DNA of 64,000 bases. Origin: VXPQ01 sp965116435. GTDB lineage: Bacteria > Bacteroidota > Rhodothermia > Rhodothermales > VXPQ01. Shown here piece after piece: positions 37,514 to 46,178 of this stretch. Location of the stretch: the NCBI GenBank assembly GCA_965116435.1, contig OZ220686.1:2914001-2978000 (forward strand). The letters are read 5' to 3'. The position numbers were made by a program, and so were the translations under genes. How positions within the stretch are numbered: the first letter of the stretch is position 1; each line of letters begins with the position of its first letter. Below the pieces are notes generated by a model. It had not been told where the DNA came from. It worked only from the letters and a program-made list of their open reading frames with translations, and ran no database searches.

Positions 37514-40500
37514 ATGCGATTTGGCCTGCTGTTCCCGCTGCTGTGCCTGACGTTTGCATTTGGTGCCGGGTACGAGTCTTTCGGACAGACCAAGGTGCCG
37601 AAAACCTGGGCGCTGAGACCCTCGGACAATGCCGACGGGCAGGGTTTTCGCCTGCTCTTCGTTACGACGACGACGCACGACGCGGCTTCGACCGATATCG
37701 ACGTCTACAATAGCTTCGTGCAACGCGCCGCCGAGAAGGGGCATGAAGCGATCAGGCCCTACAGCGACGGGTTCCGCGTATTGGGATCGACAATCCCGGA
37801 TAGCGTAACGCCTTCCGGCGTCGACGCCCGGGACAACACCTCGACCAATCCCCAGACCGACGGGCAGGGAGTGCCGATCTACTGGCTGGACGGCGACAAG
37901 ATCGTCGGCAACTATGCGGACTTCTGGAGTTACAAACTGGTAGACGGTTTTGCGTTCCAGCATAACGACAAGTGGGCCAGCTACGTGCGCACGGACGAAA
38001 ACGGCATTGCGTCCAGGGGCCACGGCGAGCAAAGGGTGTTCACGGGTAGCCGAGCGAGCGGTGTCGCGCATGGAGGAGTGGCTATCGGGGGGAACGTGGT
38101 CAAGACAGGCAGACTGGATTCGAACCCGAATATCTGGGATGTGCTCGCACCTATCGAATATTCGCCCGTGCTCAGAGACAGGCAGTACCCTTTCTATGGG
38201 CTTTCTGAGGTGTTCGTCGCCGATCTTACGAACAGAGCCTGGATCACCGTCAGCTCGTTGACGCTGGACGAGGGGGCCTCGGGGACCTATACGCTGGCGT
38301 TGAACACCGATCCGGGTGCGGACGTAACGGTCACGGCCACTTCGGGCGAGGGCAGCGCTGTCCAGCTGAGTACGGGCGGCGCCGCACCCGGAAATAGTGC
38401 GACCCTGACGTTTACCTCCGGCGCCAGCGGCACCTGGGGCGTGTCGCAGACCGTGACTGTGACGGCGGCGGAGGACACGGATGGAGTTTCCGAGCAAAAC
38501 GTTTCGATCCGGCATGCCGTTTCCGTGGCCAGCGGCCCGTACCGAAGCGTTTCCATCCCCCGGGTCCGCGTGGACGTGACGGACAACGATACCGTGCCGG
38601 TGGTCGCCTTCTCATCCGCCTCGGCGAGTGCGGACGAAGCGTCGGGGACGCACACGGTAACGGTGAGCCTGGACGAGGCGCTGGAGGCGGACCTTACGGT
38701 GGGGTATAGTCTTTCTGGCGAGGCGACGCAGGGGGACGACTACGAGATTGCGGGCGTGACGAGCGCGTCGGGGATGGTCACGGTTTCCGGCGGGGCGACG
38801 ACCGCCGATATTTCGGTGGCTATTGCGGACGACAATGTGGTGGAGGGCAGCGAGACCGTCGTGCTGACGTTGACGGACGACGCGGGCTATACGGTGGGCG
38901 CGACGAATGCGCACACGCTGACGATTACGGACAACGACCTGCCGGAGGTGGTTTTTGCTTCCGCCTCGGCGAACGCGGGCGAGGCGTCCGGTATGCGCAA
39001 CGTGACGGTGAACCTGGACGCGGCCCCGACGGCGGACATTTCGGTGGCGTATAGCCTTTCCGGCGCGGCGACGCGGGGGGAGGACTACCAAATTTCGGGC
39101 GTGACGGGCGTTTCGGGGACGCTCGACGTGTCCGCCGGAGCGACCACGGTGGCGATTCCGGTGTCGATTACGGACGACAAGGTGGTGGAGGGCAGCGAGG
39201 ACCTCGTGCTGATGTTGACGCAGGGGACGGGGTATACGGTGGGTACGGCGAATGCGCATACGCTGATGATTACGGACAACGACGCGCCGGGCGTCACGGC
39301 GGATCCCGTCGTGCTGAATCTGGACGAAGGCGGCGCCGACGGCAGCTACACGCTTGTGCTGGATGCGGAACCGAGCGGTATGGTGACGGTCACGCCTTCT
39401 GGGGGTAATTCGGGTGCGGTGGCGCTGTCCAGCGCGCTCACGTTCGACGGTTCGAACTGGCAGGCCCCGCAGACGGTGACCGTTGCTCCGCAGGACGATG
39501 CGGATGCGGACGACGAGACCGTGACGATAACGCACGCGGTGGCGAACTACGGTTCGTTGACCGTGGGGCCGGAGGTGACCGTAGGAGTGAACGACGACGA
39601 GGAGCCGGCGACGGCAGGGGTGGACGTGAGCGCGTTGGCGCTGTCGCTTTCGGAGGGGGGCGCGGAGGGGTCCTATACGGTGGCGCTGCGCACGGATCCG
39701 GGCGCAGCGGTGACGGTTACGCCTTCTTCGGGGGATCCTGGGGCTGTGGTAGTGTCCGGCGCGCTTTCGTTCGACGGTTCGAACTGGGATGCTCCGCAGA
39801 CGGTGACTGTTGCGCCGCAGGACGATGCGGATACGGACGACGAGACCGTAACGATCACGCACGCGGTGACGGGTTATGCGGGGGTTTCGAGCGCTTCGAG
39901 CGTGCAGGTGCGGGTGGCGGACGACGACGAGTCTGAGCCGGTTGCGCCGCCGGTCGCGTCGCCGGAAGTGACGCTGTCGGCGTCGCCGAATCCGGTGGTG
40001 GAGGGGGCGTCGGTGACGATCACGGCGAGCCTTTCGCAATCGCTGGCGGACGGCGTAACGATTCCGCTTGTCGTGGCGGCGGGCACGGCGGAAGCCGGGG
40101 ATTACAGTGCGCCGGCGTCTATTGTCGTTGCGGGGAACGCGCCCAGCGGGACGGGCGTGATCGCCACGGTCAGGGACGAGGACCTGGACGACGAAACATT
40201 CACCGTATCGCTGGGGGACTTGCCGGGGATTGTCGCTGCCGGGAGTTCGTCGTCGGTGGAAATAACCGTTACGGATACGGGAGGCGTGACGTCCATCGAA
40301 TCTCCCGAAGAGGAGCTTCCCGCGTCCTTTGCGCTGGAGCAGAATTATCCGAACCCGTTCAACCCGTCTACGACGATCGCCTTTTCGCTGGACAAGGCGC
40401 AGCATGTGACGCTGGCGGTGTACGACCTGTTGGGACAGGAGGTGCGCGTGCTTGCGGACGGCCCGCGGCCCGCCGGTCGTTACCGGGTGACGTTCGACGC

Positions 40501-40585
40501 CTCGGACCTCGCCAGCGGTACGTATGTCTATATGCTCCAGACCGAAGAGCGCGTTGCAATCAAGACCATGGTTTTCCTCAAGTAG
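37514..40585 (+). CDS. T9SS-secreted modular protein, tandem duplicate (third of three)
   Basis: This 1023-residue protein has the same signal peptide, N-terminal domain, Ig-like module, FDGSNW modules and T9SS domain as the preceding gene. It lacks two Calx-beta-like modules, corresponding to the second and fourth of that gene. The N-terminal domains differ mostly in the middle (residues about 85-215), where substitutions cluster, while the ends are nearly identical. The 36 bases before the ATG (stop, CCTCCA, CCGATTCCCC) repeat those before the second gene, so the duplication unit included the intergenic spacer. Confidence 0.88.
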   Translation: MRFGLLFPLLCLTFAFGAGYESFGQTKVPKTWALRPSDNADGQGFRLLFVTTTTHDAASTDIDVYNSFVQRAAEKGHEAIRPYSDGFRVLGSTIPDSVTPSGVDARDNTSTNPQTDGQGVPIYWLDGDKIVGNYADFWSYKLVDGFAFQHNDKWASYVRTDENGIASRGHGEQRVFTGSRASGVAHGGVAIGGNVVKTGRLDSNPNIWDVLAPIEYSPVLRDRQYPFYGLSEVFVADLTNRAWITVSSLTLDEGASGTYTLALNTDPGADVTVTATSGEGSAVQLSTGGAAPGNSATLTFTSGASGTWGVSQTVTVTAAEDTDGVSEQNVSIRHAVSVASGPYRSVSIPRVRVDVTDNDTVPVVAFSSASASADEASGTHTVTVSLDEALEADLTVGYSLSGEATQGDDYEIAGVTSASGMVTVSGGATTADISVAIADDNVVEGSETVVLTLTDDAGYTVGATNAHTLTITDNDLPEVVFASASANAGEASGMRNVTVNLDAAPTADISVAYSLSGAATRGEDYQISGVTGVSGTLDVSAGATTVAIPVSITDDKVVEGSEDLVLMLTQGTGYTVGTANAHTLMITDNDAPGVTADPVVLNLDEGGADGSYTLVLDAEPSGMVTVTPSGGNSGAVALSSALTFDGSNWQAPQTVTVAPQDDADADDETVTITHAVANYGSLTVGPEVTVGVNDDEEPATAGVDVSALALSLSEGGAEGSYTVALRTDPGAAVTVTPSSGDPGAVVVSGALSFDGSNWDAPQTVTVAPQDDADTDDETVTITHAVTGYAGVSSASSVQVRVADDDESEPVAPPVASPEVTLSASPNPVVEGASVTITASLSQSLADGVTIPLVVAAGTAEAGDYSAPASIVVAGNAPSGTGVIATVRDEDLDDETFTVSLGDLPGIVAAGSSSSVEITVTDTGGVTSIESPEEELPASFALEQNYPNPFNPSTTIAFSLDKAQHVTLAVYDLLGQEVRVLADGPRPAGRYRVTFDASDLASGTYVYMLQTEERVAIKTMVFLK

Positions 40586-40600
40586 CCTCCATCAAACCTT

Positions 40601-40638
40601 AAAAACTTAGGCGCCGAAAATCGCCACCTTAGTTTTTT
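40601..40638 (+). terminator. Rho-independent-like terminator after the T9SS cluster
   Basis: AAAAACTTAGG at 40601-40611 pairs with CCTTAGTTTTT at 40627-40637 with one T-T mismatch; further weak pairing through GCG/CGC lies in the loop side. The 3' arm ends in a run of six T. It lies 15 bases after the stop of the third T9SS gene and before iolG. Confidence 0.6.
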
Positions 40639-40678
40639 AACCGGCCCGCAAATCCGTTCCCCAACACCCTCATACAGA

Positions 40679-41692
40679 ATGTCCAGCATGGCGTTGCCGA
40701 TCGCGTTGACAGGGGCGGGCCGCATTGGGCGGATGCACGCCGCAAACATCCATGCGGACGAGCGCGCGGCGTTGCGGTACATCGTGGATCCGTCGCGGGA
40801 GGCCGCCGCCGAGGTGTCCGCCATGACAGGAGCCCGGGCCGTATCCCTGGACGAAGCCCTGCGCGACCCGGAGTTGGCGGGCGTGGCGGTCGCCAGCGCC
40901 ACGAACACCCATGCGGACCTTGTCGAGCGGATTGCGCGCCGGGGCCTTCCCGTGTTTTGCGAAAAACCGCTGGACCTTTCGGTGGCCCGCGCCAGAGATT
41001 GCGTCGAGGCGGTGACCCGGAACGACATTCCGTGCGTACTCGGGTTCAACCGGCGCTACGATCCCGATTTCGCCCGTCTGCACGCCCTGATCGGGGATGG
41101 CGCGCTGGGCAATGTCGAGTGCGTACAGATCGTGAGTCGGGATCCGTTTCCGCCCTCGCTGGACTACATTCGGACGAGCGGAGGACTCTTTCGCGACATG
41201 GCGATTCACGACCTCGACATGGCGCGCTGGTTGCTCGGAGAGGACCCCGCCGAAGTCGCAGCCTTTGGCAGCAGCGTCGCCCATCCCGAAATCGGCGAGG
41301 CGGGCGACGTGGATACGGCGTTGATCATGTTGCGGACGCCCGGAGGCCGCTTGTGCAGCATCAGCAATAGCCGGCACGCGGCGTATGGATACGACCAGCG
41401 GATAGAGGTGCACGGTTCCTTGCGCACGGCCTATGCCGGCAATCCGTCGGAAACGCAGGTTCTTGTGGCGGGCGAGGAAGGTCGCGTCCGTTCTGGACTC
41501 AAGCATTTTTTCCGGGATCGCTACGCCGAAGCGTATCGTCTGGAGATGCGGCATTTCGTGTCCGTACTCCTCGGAGAGGAGGCGCCCCTGACTACGGCGC
41601 GGGACGGTTTGCGGGCGCTGGAGCTTGCCGACGCCGCTGCGCAGGCGCTCCGCGAAAACAGAACGGTTTCCGTGTCGTACGCCGACGGATAA
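40679..41692 (+). CDS. iolG: Inositol 2-dehydrogenase (Gfo/Idh/MocA family)
   Basis: This 337-residue NAD-dependent dehydrogenase oxidises myo-inositol to scyllo-inosose, the first catabolic step. The Rossmann start is ALTGAGRIGRMHAANI, and the catalytic region has VFCEKPLDLSVARAR (EKP motif), LGFNRRYDPDFARLH and FRDMAIHDLDMARWLLGE (the D-x-x-x-H-x-x-D motif of the family). The order with iolD, iolE and iolB supports IolG over other Gfo/Idh enzymes. ATG 40679 (MSSMALPI) or 40688 could be the start. Confidence 0.88.
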   Translation: MSSMALPIALTGAGRIGRMHAANIHADERAALRYIVDPSREAAAEVSAMTGARAVSLDEALRDPELAGVAVASATNTHADLVERIARRGLPVFCEKPLDLSVARARDCVEAVTRNDIPCVLGFNRRYDPDFARLHALIGDGALGNVECVQIVSRDPFPPSLDYIRTSGGLFRDMAIHDLDMARWLLGEDPAEVAAFGSSVAHPEIGEAGDVDTALIMLRTPGGRLCSISNSRHAAYGYDQRIEVHGSLRTAYAGNPSETQVLVAGEEGRVRSGLKHFFRDRYAEAYRLEMRHFVSVLLGEEAPLTTARDGLRALELADAAAQALRENRTVSVSYADG

Positions 41693-41821
41693 CGCCGCTA
41701 TGGACTTGTTTGCACATTCGCGCCATATTCCAGTACCATATTTCTTAAAATAGCAGTACAATACGTGTGCGGCGCGGCGCCGCAGCCGGAATCCGTCCAG
41801 AAATCATCAGGAGATGCATCT

Positions 41822-43660
41822 ATGCGGTTGACGATGTCCCAGGCCTTGGTGCGGTATCTTGCGCACCAGTATATCGACGACGATGGCGATATTCACCCCT
41901 ATTTTGCGGGCGTGTGGGCTATTTTCGGCCACGGCAACGTGGCGGCCATCGGCGAAGCCCTGTATGCGAACAGGGATATCTTGCCGACCTGGCGGGCGCA
42001 CAACGAGCAGGGCATGGCGATGGCGGCGATCGCCTATGCGAAGGCCCATATGCGGCGGCGCGCCATGGCGTGCACGACCTCAATTGGCCCCGGCGCCACG
42101 AATCTGGTTACGGCGGCGGCCCTCGCGCACGCGAACCGCTTGCCCGTCCTGTTTTTGCCCGGGGATGTGTTCGCCAACCGGCGCCCGGACCCGGTGCTGC
42201 AGCAAATCGAAGATTTCGGCGACGGGACGGTGAGCGCAAACGACTGCTTCCGCCCCGTCTCCAGATACTTTGACCGGATCACGCGCCCGGAACAGATCAT
42301 TACGGCGTTGCCGCGGGCCATGGCCACCTTCATGGACGCTGCGCGCTGCGGCCCTGTTACGCTGGCGCTGTGCCAGGACGTGCAGGCCGAGGCCTGTGAG
42401 TATCCGGACGCGTTTTTTGAAAAAAGGGTATGGACCGTGCAGGCGCCGGAGGCGAACGGCGCGGACGTACATGATCTTGCACAGCAGGTGCGGGCGGCGA
42501 AGCGTCCCCTGCTCATTGCTGGCGGCGGCGTGCTCTACAGCAAGGCCAGCGACGCCTTGACGTCGTTTGCGGAGGACGTCGGCGTGCCTTGCGCCGAAAC
42601 GCAGGCCGGCAAAGGCGCATTGCACTGGAGAAATCCGCTGAACCTTGGCGCCATCGGGGTGACCGGCTCGGCGGCGGCCAATGCGACGGCGGCGGAAGCC
42701 GACCTGGTGATCGGCGTGGGCACGAGGCTGCAAGACTTTACCACCGCGTCGCGGTCGCTGTTCAGTAATCCAGACCGCACGCTGGTGCAAGTGAATGTCG
42801 GTTCGCTGGACCTCCACAAGCACGGTGCAACCCCGATCTTTGCGGATGCGAAGCGGCTATTGTCCAGCCTCCGGTCGGCGCTGGACGGATACGCCGTGGA
42901 CGACGCCTGGCGGTCCCTGTCCATCCGAAGGGCCAACGAGTGGCGGGCCGCGGTGCACAACGCACTGTCCGAGCCCGGCGCCCCGCCGTTCGCCTATGCG
43001 CAAATCCTCGGCGCCATCGACCGGACGGCGGACGAAAACTCGGTGGTGGTCTGCGCGGCGGGCACGTTGCCGGGGGAATTGCACAAATTCTGGCGCGCGG
43101 CGAAACCGGGCGGGTACCATGTCGAATACGCCTATTCCTGCATGGGGTACGAGATTGCCGGCGGCCTCGGCGTCAAAATGGCGCTGCCCGACCGCGAAGT
43201 GTTCGTCGTGGCGGGCGACGGGAGCTACATGATGATGAATTCCGAGCTGGCTACGGCCGTGATGATGGGCCACAAGATCATTGTGGTCGTATTCGACAAT
43301 CACGGATATGGCTGCATCGACAATTTGCAGCGCAGCGCCGGGTCGCCCAGCTTCAACAACATGTTCGAGGATACGGTGCACGAAGCGCTGCCGGCGATCG
43401 ATTTCGTGGCGCATGCGAAAAGTATGGGCGCGGAGGCGGTGCGTGCGGATTCCATGGACGCGCTGGAATCCGCCTTGCGGGCCGCCCGGCTATCGGATGC
43501 GTCGTCGGTTATTACGGTACCCACCGTGCGAGACGGCAACGGTGCATTGGGCGGCGCCTGGTGGGATGTGGCGGTGCCCGCCGTATCCAGCCTGGAGTCT
43601 GTGAACGCGGCGCGGGCGGCCTACGAAGCGGCGATCGGCAACCAGCGCGTGGACGGGTAA
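41822..43660 (+). CDS. iolD: Trihydroxycyclohexane-1,2-dione hydrolase IolD (ThDP-dependent)
   Basis: This 612-residue ThDP enzyme opens the ring of the diketo intermediate of inositol breakdown. The N-terminal part shows GVWAIFGHGNVAAIGEAL and RAHNEQGMAMAAIAYAKA with the catalytic Glu. The C-terminal ThDP-binding motif is VVAGDGSYMMMNSELATAV followed by VVFDNHGYGCIDNLQ. GGAGATGCATCT precedes ATG at 41822. A gap of 129 bases after iolG contains AT-rich promoter-like DNA (TTTCTTAAAATAGCAGTAC), so iolD may have its own promoter. Four bases separate it from iolE. Confidence 0.95.
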   Translation: MRLTMSQALVRYLAHQYIDDDGDIHPYFAGVWAIFGHGNVAAIGEALYANRDILPTWRAHNEQGMAMAAIAYAKAHMRRRAMACTTSIGPGATNLVTAAALAHANRLPVLFLPGDVFANRRPDPVLQQIEDFGDGTVSANDCFRPVSRYFDRITRPEQIITALPRAMATFMDAARCGPVTLALCQDVQAEACEYPDAFFEKRVWTVQAPEANGADVHDLAQQVRAAKRPLLIAGGGVLYSKASDALTSFAEDVGVPCAETQAGKGALHWRNPLNLGAIGVTGSAAANATAAEADLVIGVGTRLQDFTTASRSLFSNPDRTLVQVNVGSLDLHKHGATPIFADAKRLLSSLRSALDGYAVDDAWRSLSIRRANEWRAAVHNALSEPGAPPFAYAQILGAIDRTADENSVVVCAAGTLPGELHKFWRAAKPGGYHVEYAYSCMGYEIAGGLGVKMALPDREVFVVAGDGSYMMMNSELATAVMMGHKIIVVVFDNHGYGCIDNLQRSAGSPSFNNMFEDTVHEALPAIDFVAHAKSMGAEAVRADSMDALESALRAARLSDASSVITVPTVRDGNGALGGAWWDVAVPAVSSLESVNAARAAYEAAIGNQRVDG

Positions 43661-43664
43661 CGGC

Positions 43665-44567
43665 ATGGACCTGCGATTTGGCGTAAACCCTATTGCCTGG
43701 TCGAACGACGACCTGCGGCGCCTGGGCGGCGATACGCCGCTGGAGACCTGCCTGGCCGATGCAGCGCGCATCGGGTTCGAGGGCATTGAAATGGGTAATA
43801 AATTTCCCCGGGAGCCGGAGGCGCTGCGGGCGGCGCTCGACCCCTATGGCCTGGCCCTGATCGGCGGTTGGTATTCGGGGAATGTGCTGCGCGACGACGT
43901 AGATACGGAAATCGCCGGGCTTCAGGATCATCTTGCGCTGCTGAAGGCGATGGATAGCGAGGTGTTCATCTATGCCGAATGCAGCAACACGATTCACCCG
44001 GACATGGACCGGGGCATGCAGGACAAACCAGTCCTCAAGGAGGATATGTGGCCGCTGTTCGGGGAGCGCCTGAGCGGGTTGGCGGCCTATATTCGACAGG
44101 AGGGCCTTCGCTTCGCCTACCATCATCATACGGGCACGGTGGTGGAGACGGCGGCGGAGCTGGACCGTTTTTTCGCCGAAACCACAGAAGATGTAGGCAT
44201 TGTGCTGGATACGGGGCACGCCTGGGTGGGCGGCATAGACCCGGTGGATGTGATTCGCTCGCATCCGCAACGGATTTCGCACGTACATTGCAAGGACGTG
44301 CGCCCGGCGACGCTTGCATCGGTTCGCTCCCGCAACGGCAGTTTTCTGGCCGGCGTGGTCGAGGGGATGTTTACGGTCCCCGGCGACGGCGCGATCGCCT
44401 TCGACCCGGTGTTCGCTGCGCTGGACAACATGGGCTATGCGGGCTGGGTGGTCGTGGAAGCCGAGCAAGACCCGGCCGTCGCCGACCCGGCGCAGTACGC
44501 CGAACTTGGATTCACGCACTTGCGCGCTGCGGTTCGCAAGGCGTCTCAATACACCGGAATGAACTAA
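43665..44567 (+). CDS. iolE: Inosose dehydratase IolE
   Basis: This 300-residue TIM-barrel sugar isomerase/dehydratase family protein converts scyllo-inosose to the diketone used by IolD. The start LRFGVNPIAWSNDDLRRLG is characteristic of IolE. Metal-site segments such as RFAYHHHTGTVVE, VLDTGHAWVGG and HVHCKDVRP follow, and WVVVEAEQDPAVADP closes the barrel. It begins 4 bases after the iolD stop and ends 9 bases before iolB. Confidence 0.94.
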   Translation: MDLRFGVNPIAWSNDDLRRLGGDTPLETCLADAARIGFEGIEMGNKFPREPEALRAALDPYGLALIGGWYSGNVLRDDVDTEIAGLQDHLALLKAMDSEVFIYAECSNTIHPDMDRGMQDKPVLKEDMWPLFGERLSGLAAYIRQEGLRFAYHHHTGTVVETAAELDRFFAETTEDVGIVLDTGHAWVGGIDPVDVIRSHPQRISHVHCKDVRPATLASVRSRNGSFLAGVVEGMFTVPGDGAIAFDPVFAALDNMGYAGWVVVEAEQDPAVADPAQYAELGFTHLRAAVRKASQYTGMN

Positions 44568-44576
44568 CAGATAACC

Positions 44577-45389
44577 ATGAGCAAATTGGTAGTGCCCACA
44601 GGAGAATGCAAGGAAGACGGACAGGTGCTGTGCGTTACGCCTGAATCCGCCGGCTGGGAATACGTGGGATTCGCCGTGCATCGTCTGCGGCCCGGACAAC
44701 GTCTCGACATCGCGGCGAGCGACCGGGAAACCTGCATCGTATTGTTGTCCGGCCAGGCTACGGTTACGGCGGGCAACGAATCGTTTGCGGAGCTGGGCGG
44801 GCGCAAGGATGTGTTCGACGGCCCCCCGACCGCGGTGTACGCTCCCTGCAAGACGGCCTGCTCGGTGCGGCCTCATACCGACCTGGAGGTGGCGTTGTGC
44901 ACCGCGCCGGGCGGCGGCGATTATGCGCCGCGTCTTATCGCCCCGGGCGCCCTTCCGCTTGAGGTGCGCGGGACGGGAACGAATATGCGGCGCGTACAGA
45001 ATATTCTCCCGGAAACGGAGCCAGCGCACAGTTTGCTGGTGGTGGAGGTGATTACGCCCGGCGGGAACTGGTCCAGTTATCCGCCGCACAAGCACGACCG
45101 GGATAATCTGCCCATGGAATCTGCGCTGGAGGAAACATATTATCATCGTTTCAGCCCGCCGCAGGGGTTTGCGTTTCAGCGGGTGTACACGGATGACCGG
45201 TCGCTGGACGAAACCATGTCGGTGCAGGACGGCGATTGCGTGCTGGTGCCCCGGGGATACCATCCCGTGGGCGCGCCGCACGGATACGATTTATACTATC
45301 TTAACGTGATGGCTGGCCCGAAGCGGACCTGGGCGTTTACGGACGACCCGGACCATGCGTGGATTATCGGACGCGGACGCACGGTGTGA
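44577..45389 (+). CDS. iolB: 5-deoxy-glucuronate isomerase IolB
   Basis: This 270-residue bicupin isomerises 5-deoxy-glucuronate, the product of IolD. Diagnostic motifs are PGGNWSSYPPHKHDRDNLP and EETYYHRFSPPQGFAFQRVY (metal-binding His and Glu), with VLVPRGYHPVGAPHGYDLYY and LNVMAGPKRTW at the end. It is the last gene of the cluster. The kinase IolC, aldolase IolJ and a transporter are not in this window, so the pathway must be completed elsewhere. Confidence 0.95.
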   Translation: MSKLVVPTGECKEDGQVLCVTPESAGWEYVGFAVHRLRPGQRLDIAASDRETCIVLLSGQATVTAGNESFAELGGRKDVFDGPPTAVYAPCKTACSVRPHTDLEVALCTAPGGGDYAPRLIAPGALPLEVRGTGTNMRRVQNILPETEPAHSLLVVEVITPGGNWSSYPPHKHDRDNLPMESALEETYYHRFSPPQGFAFQRVYTDDRSLDETMSVQDGDCVLVPRGYHPVGAPHGYDLYYLNVMAGPKRTWAFTDDPDHAWIIGRGRTV

Positions 45390-45528
45390 TCGCATCCCCG
45401 TCCGCCGGACGCCATCGCAGCGCAAGGACAACAGCACGATGCGACGTCGGGAGCCGCATTCCCGGGCCGTCGCCCGAAATGCCCCGCCCGGCGCGGTGCG
45501 CCATCGGGATCAGGCAAGAACACACATA

Positions 45529-45782
45529 GGGATGCACTGATTAAGTCCGCGAAGATCAGAGGCAGCGAGGAGTGGGCTGGCAAGGAATGACGAAGCAGTG
45601 TGGTAGGCCCCACATAATGAGGAATGACGCCGCCAGCGCGCTCCTCGATGCCTCCCGAAGGGCGCTTCACGACCCCGACGCCGCCAAGCGCGGTGTTTTC
45701 CGATGATTTTAACGATGGAATCATTACAAACGCTATTCTCGTACGTGAAGCGCTGATCGAAGTGGACTTGATCAGTGCATCC
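45529..45782. mobile_element. MITE-like element, full copy 2 (254 bp), inverted relative to copy 1
   Basis: It begins GGGATGCACTGATTAAGTCC and ends GGACTTGATCAGTGCATCC. Each end pairs with the other as an imperfect inverted repeat, and the whole matches the reverse complement of 30155-30409. Flanks read ACATA before and ATAAA after, so a 3-base ATA target duplication is possible but unproven. Both full copies keep an open frame (MTPPARSSMPPEGRFTTPT then FSDDFND). Here it continues through the right end into the DUF3467 gene. The preceding 139 bases after iolB show no gene. Confidence 0.85.
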
Positions 45783-45806
45783 ATAAATATTCACTGGAGG
45801 TTTGCC

Positions 45807-46127
45807 ATGAACGACACAGAGAACCCGCAGGGGGACAATCAGCTCAACATAGAACTGGACGAGAAAACCGCAGAAGGCGTGTACGCCAACCTGGTCATGA
45901 TTTCTCATTCTCCCGAGGAATTCATTCTGGATTTTATTCGGGTGATGCCGGGCGTACCGACGGCGCGCGTAAAGAACCGCGTTATCGTAACGCCGCACCA
46001 TGCGCGCCGGTTGTTGCGCGCGCTACACGACAACATCGAAAAGTACGAGGCGGTGCACGGCGAAATCGAGGAGCGGGAGCCCCCGGGGCACCCCGTCCGG
46101 TTCGGCGGCATTGCCGGGCAGGCGTAA
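45807..46127 (+). CDS. DUF3467 protein
   Basis: This 106-residue protein matches DUF3467 (PF11950) from residues about 12-85: LDEKTAEGVYANLVMISHSP, EEFILDFIRVMPGVPTARVK and VTPHHARRLLRALHDNIEKY. The function is unknown. ATG at 45807 has a strong GGAGG 6 bases upstream. The frame stays open upstream through the inverted-repeat element to 45624, but the Shine-Dalgarno site and domain start argue for 45807. The element's right end lies 24 bases before the ATG, so it must hold or influence the promoter. Confidence 0.88.
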   Translation: MNDTENPQGDNQLNIELDEKTAEGVYANLVMISHSPEEFILDFIRVMPGVPTARVKNRVIVTPHHARRLLRALHDNIEKYEAVHGEIEEREPPGHPVRFGGIAGQA

Positions 46128-46178
46128 TCCGCGCATCCCCGGCGCATCCCCCGCATAGTTCCAGGGCGAGAAGCCCGT

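Noticed and set aside
34354..37629. Minus-strand open frame of about 1090 codons opposite the T9SS gene
   Set aside because: Its Arg/His-rich, repetitive translation mirrors the Calx-beta modules on the plus strand and shows no domain of its own.
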